Shown in pieces: positions 1-7,514 of a stretch of DNA of 14,146 nt (positions within the stretch are counted from its first letter, which is position 1; every line of letters starts with the position of its first letter). Where the stretch lies: positions 1-14,146 of the forward strand of contig JAEWEJ010000189.1 of assembly GCA_023389455.1 (NCBI GenBank), in the 5' to 3' direction. This DNA is from Actinomycetes bacterium (GTDB taxonomy: Bacteria > Actinomycetota > Actinomycetes > Actinomycetales > Cellulomonadaceae). The position numbers and the translations under genes were made by a program. The notes beneath the pieces are model-generated. The model was given only the letters and a program-made list of their open reading frames with translations. It was not told where the DNA came from and ran no database searches.

Positions 1-773
1 GCCTGGGGCTCGCGGGCGAGGTCGACGCCACGGGCGCGCCGACGCACGACGCCGGGCGCGCACGCGTCGCCGCGCTGTGCGTCCGCGCGGAGAACGAGAT
101 GGCCGGTGCGCCGACCGGCGGCATAGACCAGGCCGCGTCCCTGCGCGCCCGGGAGGGCCACGCGCTGCTGCTCGACTGCCGCGACGGGGCCGTGCGGCAC
201 GTCCCCTTCGACCTGGCGGCGCACGGCCTCGCGCTGCTGGTGGTGGACACGCGCGCACCCCACTCCCACGTCGACGGCGAGTACGCGCAGCGCCGCGCGG
301 CGTGCGAGCGCGCCGCGCGGCTGCTGGGTGTCGCGTCGCTGCGGGACGTGTCCGCCGACGGGCGGGGCGACGCGTGGGCCCTGCGGGCCCTGGGCACCGA
401 GCCCGACGGCGCGGTGCTCGTGCGGCGGGTGCGGCACGTGACGTCGGAGATCGCGCGCGTGACCGCGTTCGTCGACGCGCTCGACGCGGGCGACCTGGCG
501 GCCGCCGGCCCGCTCATGGACGCCTCGCACGCCTCGCTGCGGGACGACTACGAGGTGTCCTGCCGCGAGCTCGACGTCGCCGTCGACGCCGCGCGCGCCG
601 CCGGTGCGCTCGGCGCCCGCATGACCGGCGGGGGGTTCGGCGGCTCCGCGATCGCGCTGGTCGCCGCGAGCGACGTCGAGACGGTCGCCGCGGCGGTCGC
701 GCGGGCGTTCGACGAGCAGAGGCTGGGCGCGCCCGCGTTCGCCGTCGCCGTGGCGGGTCCGCCGGCGGGCTGA
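1..773 (+). CDS. galK: Galactokinase, C-terminal part (5' end outside window)
   Basis: Galactokinase phosphorylates alpha-D-galactose at C1 with ATP, the entry step of the cytosolic Leloir pathway. The frame is open from base 3, with no start upstream, so about 256 C-terminal residues are present. The family is usually about 380-400 residues, so roughly the first third lies outside. Near the visible start is GAPTGGIDQAAS (codons 35-46 from base 3), matching the galactokinase segment with the catalytic aspartate (D42 here; the family form is usually GAPTGIMDQ). The GHMP-kinase motif 3, MTGGGFGGSAIALV, lies near the C-terminus (bases 621-662). An internal ATG at base 99 falls inside the conserved segment and cannot be the true start. 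The gene ends with TGA at 771-773. The N-terminal substrate-signature motif cannot be checked. The next gene starts 176 bp downstream and appears functionally unrelated. Confidence 0.92.
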   Translation, partial: LGLAGEVDATGAPTHDAGRARVAALCVRAENEMAGAPTGGIDQAASLRAREGHALLLDCRDGAVRHVPFDLAAHGLALLVVDTRAPHSHVDGEYAQRRAACERAARLLGVASLRDVSADGRGDAWALRALGTEPDGAVLVRRVRHVTSEIARVTAFVDALDAGDLAAAGPLMDASHASLRDDYEVSCRELDVAVDAARAAGALGARMTGGGFGGSAIALVAASDVETVAAAVARAFDEQRLGAPAFAVAVAGPPAG

Positions 774-850
774 GGCCCGCGCGGCACCACGCCGGTCCTC
801 CCACGGGACGAGGCGGGCGCCGCGTCACCCCGGTCGGATCCTCCCGCAGG

Positions 851-883
851 TTGACGCCACCCGCGCGGGCGCCTCGCTAGCCT
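851..883 (+). promoter_or_regulatory. Candidate promoter of export module 1
   Basis: TTGACG (851-856) resembles a -35 box and TAGCCT (878-883) resembles an actinobacterial -10 box (TANNNT). They stand upstream of the adaptor gene at 950. The 21-bp spacer is longer than the usual 16-19 bp, so either the -35 assignment is wrong or the promoter needs an activator. A start near base 890 would give a leader of about 60 nt. No second promoter is visible before 3998 for the three overlapping genes of module 1. Confidence 0.35.
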
Positions 884-902
884 CCCCAGGGTCGAGGCGT
901 CC
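867..902. repeat. Inverted repeat enclosing the candidate -10 box
   Basis: CGCCTCG (870-876) and CGAGGCG (893-899) are perfect inverted arms 16 bp apart. Pairing can extend outward through one G-T wobble to 867/902. The candidate -10 box at 878-883 lies between the arms. As DNA this could be an operator for an unidentified repressor; as RNA it would be mostly upstream of or at the transcript start. The dyad is seen directly; the function is inferred. Confidence 0.4.
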
Positions 903-949
903 CGCACCCGCGGTCCCGTCGTCGGCGCCGACGCGAGGAGCTCACCGCA

Positions 950-1980
950 GTGGTACGTCGCTACGTCTTCCCGGCCCTGCGCATCGTCATCTGGGCGGTC
1001 ATCGCCCTCGCACTCGTGCGCATCGCGTTCGCGGGCGCCGACGTGAGCACCGAGGCGTCCGGTGTCGAGCCGACCGGGAGGGTCGTCGACCCCGTCGTCG
1101 AGGCGACGACCGCGACCATCACGAACGCCGTCACGGTCCGCGGCTCGGTCGTCACCGACCCCTCCGTGCCCGTGCGCGCGACCCTGGCGGGGACGGTGTC
1201 CAAGGTGCTGGTCGGCGACGGGCAGCGGGTGGAGGTCGGCACCCCGATCCTCGAGATCCGCCAGGAGACGCCGCAGGACCCGGTCACCCGGACGGACCCC
1301 GAGACCGGGGAGACGACGGTGACGGAGCGCAAGCCGAAGGTGGTCGTCGAGCAGGTCAAGGCGCCGGTCGCCGGGACCCTGACGATGCCGACGCTCAAGG
1401 ACCAGGTCGTGGCGGTCGGCGACACCGTCGGGCAGGTCTCGCCCGGCACGCTGTCGGCCTCCGGCACCCTGACGCCCGACCAGCAGTACCGGCTGGTCGG
1501 CGCCCCCGGGGAGGCGCAGGTGACGCTCAAGGGCGGGCCCGCCCCGTTCACGTGCACCGGTCTGCGGATCGGCGCCACCGCGCCACCCGCCGCGTCCCCG
1601 CCCGGGAACGAGGCGGAAGGCACGTCCGGAACGTCCGGCACGTCCGGCACCATCACCTGCGCGCTGCCGGGCGACGTGACGGCGTTCCCCGGGCTGGGGG
1701 CCGACCTCGAGGTGGTCAACGGCACGGCGGCCGACGCGGTCGTGGTCCCGGTGACGGCCGTGCAGGGCACCGTCCAGCGGGGCAACGTGTGGGTCGTCGC
1801 GTCGGAGGGCGCCGAGCCCGAGAAGCGCGAGGTCGGCCTGGGGCTGACCGACGGCGAGGTCGTGCAGATCACCGAGGGCCTCGCCGTGGGCGACCTGGTG
1901 CTGCAGTTCATCCCGGTGCCCGGCGGCACCGGCGAGGTCGACTGCGCCGACCCGTCGCAGTACGACCCGGCGGTGTGCGG

Positions 1981-1984
<4 letters not shown>
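950..1984 (+). CDS. MacA/HlyD-type efflux adaptor, short form (module 1)
   Basis: Predicted membrane-anchored extracytoplasmic adaptor of a MacAB-like ABC exporter, 344 aa. The GTG start at 950 has AGGAG at 936-940. Residues 8-29 form a single N-terminal membrane anchor. The two halves of a biotinyl-lipoyl domain are visible at about 76-106 (ATLAGTVSKVLVGDGQRVEVG) and 136-164 (VKAPVAGTLTMPTLKDQVVAVG). They are joined by only about 30 polar residues, with no long alpha-hairpin as in MacA or HlyD. A beta-barrel region follows, with VVVPVTAVQGT at about 264-274 typical of these adaptors, and then a membrane-proximal domain. Four cysteines (C202, C237, C332, C343) lie in the exported part and may form two disulfides. 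A Thr-Ser-Gly repeat lies at 224-234. The stop overlaps the next start (ATGA). The family is clear; the substrate is unknown. Confidence 0.82.
1622..1648 (+). repeat. Three 9-bp tandem repeats in the adaptor gene
   Basis: Three in-frame copies of ACGTCCGG(A/C) encode Thr-Ser-Gly repeats within a low-complexity loop between C202 and C237 of the short adaptor. Copy number could vary by slippage without a frameshift. The copies are almost identical at DNA level, which suggests recent expansion. Confidence 0.8.
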
Positions 1985-2792
<808 letters not shown>

Positions 2793-2796
<4 letters not shown>

Positions 2797-3998
2797 CCGG
2801 GCTGGTCGGCGCGGTCGTCGAGGCCTGGGACGAGCTGCGCCTGCACAAGCTGCGGGTCCTGCTCGCCCTCATCGGCGTGGCCGCCGCCGTCACCGCCATC
2901 ACCGCGGTCACGGCTGCGGTGCAGATGCTCACGCAGGGCTTCACGGAGCAGATGGAGCGCGACATGGGCCGCCCGGTGACGCTCACCATCGACGCGTGGG
3001 CGATGAACGGCGAGCAGGCCGACACGGCGGCGCTCGACGCGACCTACGCGCTCGCGCTCGAGCGCTACGACATCACCTGGGCGAGCCGGGACTGGTCCAC
3101 GTCGGTGCCCTTCCGCTTCCCCGACGGCACGCGGGCGACCGAGGTGCGGGCCGTCGACCCCGAGCTCGGCACCATGCAGCGCATCGCGGTGTCCGAGGGC
3201 CGCTGGTTCACGGACGCCGACCGGGAGGGGTTCGCCCCCACGATCATCGTCAACGAGCCGTTCATGGCCGCGCTGGGCGTGGACGGCCTGGCCGGGCGCC
3301 CCACCGTCCTGCTGGGTGACGCCGCCCCCGTCCGCGCGACGATCGTCGGCGTCATGGCACAGCGCTGGGAGGGCGAGATGCCGTCGGCGTTCGTCCTGTA
3401 CGACCAGCTGGCGCGCTGGTACACCCCCGACGGGACCGGTTGGGGCCAGCCCGTGCCGTCGCTGAAGGTCTGGGTGCCCCCGGCCACGGCGGACGACCTG
3501 AGCCCGCTGCTGCGACGGGACGTCGCGGCAGCCCTCCCCGGCTGGGAGGTGCAGGTCTGGGACAACCGCGGCGGCGGCCTCGGAGGGCTCGACGGTGCCG
3601 CACGGTGGGTCGCGCTCGGGGTCGGCGCGTTCGCGCTGTTCCTCGGCGGCCTGGGCCTGGTGAACATCGCGCTCGTCACCGTGCGCCACCGGATCCGCGA
3701 GATCGGGATCCGCCGGTCCTTCGGCGCCACGTCGGGGCGGATCTTCTTCGGGGTGCTCATGGAGTCCGTGGTGGCCACGGTGGTCGCCGGGCTCGTGGGC
3801 GTGGTGGTCGCGGTCGCCCTCATCAAGAACATCCCCGTCGAGGTCGTGTTCGGCGGCGGGATCCAGGACATGCCACCCTTCCCCGTGTCCGCCGCGCTGC
3901 TCGGGATGGCGTGCGCGACCGGGGTGGGCGCGCTGGCCGGCCTGCTCCCGGCCACGGTGGCCGTCCGCGTGAAGGTCATCGACGCGATCCGGTACTGA
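2793..3998 (+). CDS. ABC transporter permease, FtsX/MacB type (module 1)
   Basis: Membrane subunit of the first exporter, 401 aa. The topology is MacB-like: TM1 at about 20-42, a large extracytoplasmic domain (about 43-271, MacB periplasmic-core-like), then TM2 (272-296), TM3 (324-345) and TM4 (365-386). The cytoplasmic loop after TM2 carries IREIGIRRSFGATSGRI (301-317), the usual FtsX-domain motif. The C-terminus ends with VIDAIRY, close to the family's typical ending. The GTG start at 2793 overlaps the ATPase stop (GTGA), so the subunits are probably translated together. MacB-type permeases act by mechanotransmission on substrates outside the membrane; applying this here is inference. The substrate is unknown. 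Confidence 0.88.
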
Positions 3999-4012
3999 CG
4001 ACGATGCGACCC

Positions 4013-4038
4013 AGGTACCCCAACCTTTCGGGTGACCT
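4013..4038 (+). terminator. Weak hairpin after module 1
   Basis: AGGTACCC (4013-4020) can pair with GGGT(G)ACCT (4030-4038) across a 9-nt loop, with one bulged G. It begins 14 bp after the permease stop. There is no U-tract, so it may be only a partial terminator or an mRNA 3'-end stabiliser. Confidence 0.35.
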
Positions 4039-4059
4039 CCTCCTTCGGGCCACTGCAGA

Positions 4060-4088
4060 TCGTCCTCAGGTCTGACCTCAGAGGACGA
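4060..4088. repeat. Nested inverted repeat between the two modules
   Basis: The outer arms TCGTCCTC (4060-4067) and GAGGACGA (4081-4088) are perfect. Inside them AGGTC-T-GACCT (4068-4078) forms a second dyad. The site also holds a CCTCAG direct repeat 12 bp apart (4064 and 4076), and TGACCTC recurs at 4033 and 4073. It lies about 80 bp upstream of the lipoprotein gene, which suits an operator; an RNA hairpin ending module 1 is the alternative. Confidence 0.5.
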
Positions 4089-4093
4089 ACCCC

Positions 4094-4108
4094 GGCGATA
4101 TCGTCGCC
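4094..4108 (+). promoter_or_regulatory. Dyad with candidate -10 box upstream of module 2
   Basis: GGCGA (4094-4098) and TCGCC (4104-4108) are inverted around TATCG. TATCGT (4099-4104) fits the TANNNT -10 pattern and is AT-rich compared with its surroundings. No convincing -35 is seen at 16-19 bp, though CTGACC (4072-4077) lies 21 bp upstream, the same unusual spacing as in the module 1 candidate. A start near 4111 would leave a leader of about 55 nt. Confidence 0.3.
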
Positions 4109-4166
4109 GTGGCGCTCGTCGACAGTGCCCTGACTCCGGTCATCGACCCCCCTGAAAGGCATGCCG

Positions 4167-5141
4167 ATGCGTCGTACCGCCTCGATCCCCGCCCTCACCA
4201 CCGCCGCCCTGGCGCTCGTTCTCGCCGGATGCAGCGCCGACGCCTCCGGGTCCCCCTCGGACGAGCCGACGACCGAGCTGGCCGCCTTCTTCGAGGACAT
4301 CGGCTCGTCGTACCAGGGCGAGGACTACGAGCGGCGTCAGCGCGAGGTCGAGGAGCACGTCGCCGCCTGCATGGCGGAGCAGGGCTTCGAGTACACGCCG
4401 GCGGACCCGATGAGCATGGCGGACACCAGCGACCTCCCGTCGTTCGACAGCAAGGAGTTCGTCGACCAGTACGGCTACGGGGCGACGACCATGGACGAGG
4501 TGTACGGCACGGGCGAGGAGTGGGTCGACCCGAACGCCGACTACGTCGCCGCGATGTCGGAGAGCGAGCAGACGGCGTACTACGAGGCCCTGTGGGGCGC
4601 CTCCCCCGAGGTCGACCCCGACGACCCGGACGCGGAGGTCGAGTACAACTGGGAGGAGGCCGGCTGCCAGGGCGAGGCCCAGCAGACCGTCTTCAGCGAT
4701 CAGACGCTCTGGGACGACCCGGCGCTGGAGGACTTCTTCGACGAGATGCAGTCCGCGTACGAGGACATGAACGAGGACGACCCCGGGCTGCGCGAGACCG
4801 TCGGCGCGTGGAGGGAGTGCCTCGCCGACGCCGGGTACGACTTCGCCACCCCCGACGAGGCGCAGCAGAGCATCTACGACGAGGTCAACGCGCTGTGGGA
4901 GCAGACCGCGCCGGCGGAGGGCGAGGCCGACCCCGACGCGTCGGTCGAGCCGGACGAGGCCGCCATGGCCGACCTCCGTGAGAAGGAGATGGCGCTCGCC
5001 CCGGCCGACTTCGCGTGCCGTGAGTCCTCGGGCTGGATGAAGGCGTACAAGAAGGCGAACCGCGAGATCGAGGAGCGCCTGTGGGAGAAGTGGGGCGCGC
5101 AGCTCGAGGCCGCCGTCGCGAAGAAGACCCCGTCCGAGTGA
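4167..5141 (+). CDS. Acidic lipoprotein with duplicated cysteine motif
   Basis: Predicted membrane-anchored lipoprotein, 324 aa, of unrecognised family. The start at 4167 is preferred because GAAAGG (4154-4159) lies 7 nt upstream; the in-frame ATG at 4161 is too close to it. A signal peptide ends in the lipobox LAGC, giving lipid-modified C22. The mature protein is rich in Asp and Glu, with a basic helical tail from about residue 285. It has four more cysteines in an apparent two-fold pattern: CMAEQGFEYTP (C68) resembles CLADAGYDFATP (C218), and AGC (C167) resembles FAC (C284). This could mean two related halves with disulfides. The coding strand leads into the adaptor, ATPase and permease of module 2, 31 bp downstream, so it probably serves that exporter as a substrate-handling or outer component. 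That role is inferred from position alone. Confidence 0.82.
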   Translation: MRRTASIPALTTAALALVLAGCSADASGSPSDEPTTELAAFFEDIGSSYQGEDYERRQREVEEHVAACMAEQGFEYTPADPMSMADTSDLPSFDSKEFVDQYGYGATTMDEVYGTGEEWVDPNADYVAAMSESEQTAYYEALWGASPEVDPDDPDAEVEYNWEEAGCQGEAQQTVFSDQTLWDDPALEDFFDEMQSAYEDMNEDDPGLRETVGAWRECLADAGYDFATPDEAQQSIYDEVNALWEQTAPAEGEADPDASVEPDEAAMADLREKEMALAPADFACRESSGWMKAYKKANREIEERLWEKWGAQLEAAVAKKTPSE

Positions 5142-5172
5142 CCGCCGCACCCCGAGCCACCAGGACCACCTC

Positions 5173-6783
5173 ATGAGCAGGGTCTCGACCCACGTCAGCG
5201 GCGGACGCCGCACCATCGTCGTCATGGCGGTCGTCGCCGTGGTGTGCCTCGTCGTCGGCGTGCTGGCCTCGCGCCTGATCGTCTCCCCCGGCCAGGCCGC
5301 CGCGAACGCGGCGGCACCGACCGCGGGCCCGATCACGGTGCCCGTGGAGAGCAAGGTGATCGCGAACGAGCTCGTCCTGCGGGGCGACGTCGGGTTCGAC
5401 GATCCCGTGGACCTGACCATGGAGACCGGCGACCTCGGCGGGCCGGCCGTGGTGACCGGCCAGGTCAAGGAGGTCGGCGCGACCGTCGAGGCGGCCTCCG
5501 TCGTCCTCGAGGTCACGGGACGGCCCGTCATCGTGCTGCCCGGCGACCTGCCGACGTACCGCACGCTGCGCGCGGGCGTGTCCGGTCCGGACGTCCAGCA
5601 GCTGAAGGCCGCGCTGCGCGCGGTCGGCATCGACGGCGGCGACCCGGGTGGCGCGACGTACGACGCCGCGGCTGCCGCGGGGGTGCGTGCCCTCTACCAG
5701 AAGGTCGGCTACGAGCCGCCGACGGCCGGCGACGAGGTGCAGGAGGCCCTCGAGGCGGCCCGGCAGACCGTGACCGGCGCGGACGCGGGGGTCCGGACCG
5801 CGGAGGCGGCGCTCGCCGCCGCCGCTCGTGCCTCGGGCGGCGAGCCGGTCGCCGCGCTCGACGGCGCGGTGCGGGTGGCCGAGACGCGTCTGGCCTACCT
5901 CGCCGAGATGTGCGCGGCCCCGCGGGACCCGGACAGCGAGCCCGTCATGGAGTGCTCGCCCCCCGAGCGGGTGCGGGCCGAGACGGAGCTGGCGACGGCG
6001 CAGGCGGCGCGTGCCGCTGCCGACGTCGGCCCCGACACCACCGCGGAGCGCGAGGGCGTGCGTGCCGCCAAGGACACGCTCACCGAGGCGCGACGCGCGC
6101 TCACGGAGGCCCAGACGCAGGCCATGACGCCGCTGCCGGCCACCGAGGTCGTGTACCTGCCGTCGCTGCCGCGCCGGGTCGACTCCATCGACGTCGAGCG
6201 TGGCGGCCTCGTCCAGGGCGACTTCATGAGCCTGTCCGGCGCCACGATCCAGATCACGGCGTCCGCACCGCGCGCCGACGCCGAGCTCCTCGCCCCCGGG
6301 ACGGTGGGCTCGTTCAGCCTCGACGGTGCCGACGTGCCGGTGACCGTCGCCGAGGTGACGGAGACGAAGGCGGGCACGGAGTCGGACGGTGACGGCACCG
6401 CGGCACCGAAGGGGGACCGTCGCCGGGTCGTCTTCACCGTTGGGGACCTGACGCCCGAGCAGCTGTCCGCCCTCGAGGGCACGAACATCCGGGTGCGGGT
6501 GCCGGTGAGCTCCACGGAGGGCGAGGTCCTCGCCGTCCCGCTCGCCGCGCTGACCGCAGGCCCCGGGGGCGAGAGCCGCGTCGAGGTCGTCGAGGACGGC
6601 ACGAGCCGGCTCGTCGAGGTGACGACCGGCCTGGCCGCGTCGGGCTTCGTCGAGATCACGGGCTCGAAGGAGCCCCTCGAGCCCGGTGACCTCGTCGCCG
6701 TCGGCGTCACGGCCGAGGACCCCCCAGCGGGCGGCACGTCCTCGACGGACGAACCGACCTCGGGGACGGAGGAGGACGCGTGA
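5173..6783 (+). CDS. Efflux adaptor with inserted peptidoglycan-binding domain (module 2)
   Basis: Predicted membrane-fusion adaptor, 536 aa. AGGA (5162-5165) precedes the ATG by 7 nt. Residues 14-37 form a membrane anchor. One half of a lipoyl-like domain lies at about 82-125. It is followed by a peptidoglycan-binding-1 type repeat at about 129-180, with YRTLRAGVSGPDVQQLKAAL and then AGVRALYQKVGY. An alanine-rich coiled-coil hairpin spans about 183-318, with C247 and C261 near its turn. The second lipoyl half is at about 320-356. A beta-barrel and membrane-proximal domain follow (about 357-515, including VLAVPLAAL at 452-460), then an acidic, Thr/Ser-rich tail. The layout suggests the adaptor reaches into and binds the thick cell wall. 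The stop overlaps the ATPase start. Similar adaptors are common beside actinobacterial ABC exporters; substrates are generally unknown. Confidence 0.85.
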   Translation: MSRVSTHVSGGRRTIVVMAVVAVVCLVVGVLASRLIVSPGQAAANAAAPTAGPITVPVESKVIANELVLRGDVGFDDPVDLTMETGDLGGPAVVTGQVKEVGATVEAASVVLEVTGRPVIVLPGDLPTYRTLRAGVSGPDVQQLKAALRAVGIDGGDPGGATYDAAAAAGVRALYQKVGYEPPTAGDEVQEALEAARQTVTGADAGVRTAEAALAAAARASGGEPVAALDGAVRVAETRLAYLAEMCAAPRDPDSEPVMECSPPERVRAETELATAQAARAAADVGPDTTAEREGVRAAKDTLTEARRALTEAQTQAMTPLPATEVVYLPSLPRRVDSIDVERGGLVQGDFMSLSGATIQITASAPRADAELLAPGTVGSFSLDGADVPVTVAEVTETKAGTESDGDGTAAPKGDRRRVVFTVGDLTPEQLSALEGTNIRVRVPVSSTEGEVLAVPLAALTAGPGGESRVEVVEDGTSRLVEVTTGLAASGFVEITGSKEPLEPGDLVAVGVTAEDPPAGGTSSTDEPTSGTEEDA

Positions 6784-7514
6784 GCGTCCTCGACCTGCTC
6801 GGCACGCCGCAGGGGGGCGTGCCGAGCGAGGAGGACGCGCCACCCCCCGTGGTCGAGCTGCGCGGCGCGGCGCGGGAGTTCCCCGGCGACCCGCCGGTGC
6901 ACGCCCTGCACCCGGCCGACCTGCAGGTCGCCGCGGGCGAGTACCTGTCCGTGGTGGGGCCGTCCGGCTCCGGCAAGTCGACCCTGCTGAACCTCCTCGG
7001 GCTGCTCGACCGCCCGTCGAGCGGCGAGTACCTGGTCGACGGGATCCCGACCGCCCAGGCGGGGGAACGCGAGCGCGCAGCGCTGCGGGCGCAGCACATC
7101 GGCTTCGTGTTCCAGGCCTTCCACCTGCTGCCGCACCGCACGGTGCTGGAGAACGTCATGCTCGCGACGATCTACAGCGGCGTGCCGCGCGCCGAGCGCC
7201 ACGCCCGCGCCGTCGAGGCGCTGGACCGGGTCGGGCTGACGCACCGCCTCGACTTCCGCCCGACCGTGCTGTCCGGCGGTGAGCGCCAGCGCACCGCCGT
7301 CGCCCGGGCGGTCGTCTCCCAGCCGCGGGTGCTGCTGGCGGACGAGCCCACGGGGAACCTGGACTCGGAGAGCTCTGCCGCCGTGCTGGACCTCTTCGAC
7401 GAGCTCCACGCCGGCGGCCTGACGCTGTTGGTCATCACCCACGAGGACGACGTCTCGGCCCGCGCCCAGCGGCGCGTGCGCATCTCCGACGGCCACCTGC
7501 GGGAGATCCTGTGA
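6780..7514 (+). CDS. ABC transporter ATP-binding protein, MacB/LolD type (module 2)
   Basis: Cytoplasmic ATPase of the second exporter, 244 aa. It has Walker A GPSGSGKST (60-68), Q-loop in FVFQAFHLLP (109-118), signature LSGGERQR (164-171), Walker B VLLADE (184-189) and switch histidine H221 in VITHE. All are intact. The ATPase domain begins only at about residue 24; the first 20-odd residues are an acidic, Pro-rich extension not present in most relatives. The GTG start at 6780 overlaps the adaptor stop and has GGAGGAGG at 6768-6775, a strong ribosome site that supports this start. It differs considerably from the module 1 ATPase outside the motifs, so the modules do not look like a very recent duplication. 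Confidence 0.92.
   Translation: MSVLDLLGTPQGGVPSEEDAPPPVVELRGAAREFPGDPPVHALHPADLQVAAGEYLSVVGPSGSGKSTLLNLLGLLDRPSSGEYLVDGIPTAQAGERERAALRAQHIGFVFQAFHLLPHRTVLENVMLATIYSGVPRAERHARAVEALDRVGLTHRLDFRPTVLSGGERQRTAVARAVVSQPRVLLADEPTGNLDSESSAAVLDLFDELHAGGLTLLVITHEDDVSARAQRRVRISDGHLREIL

Noticed and set aside
774..949. Search for a small peptide gene that could be the exporter substrate
   Set aside because: No short frame with a ribosome site and leader-like sequence was found here, nor in 3999-4166.
1552..1980. Upstream extension of the module 1 ATPase frame
   Set aside because: This part is the out-of-frame shadow of the adaptor gene. The ATPase family begins at the ATG at 1981.
4109..4981. GTG-started 290-aa plus-strand frame overlapping the lipoprotein gene
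   Set aside because: It is an Arg/Gly-rich, out-of-frame translation of the lipoprotein gene and has no ribosome site or recognisable domain.
4140..6843. Two long minus-strand frames opposite the lipoprotein and long adaptor
   Set aside because: They are Arg/Gly/His-rich shadow translations without motifs. The plus strand has a signal peptide, lipobox and adaptor domains with proper ribosome sites.
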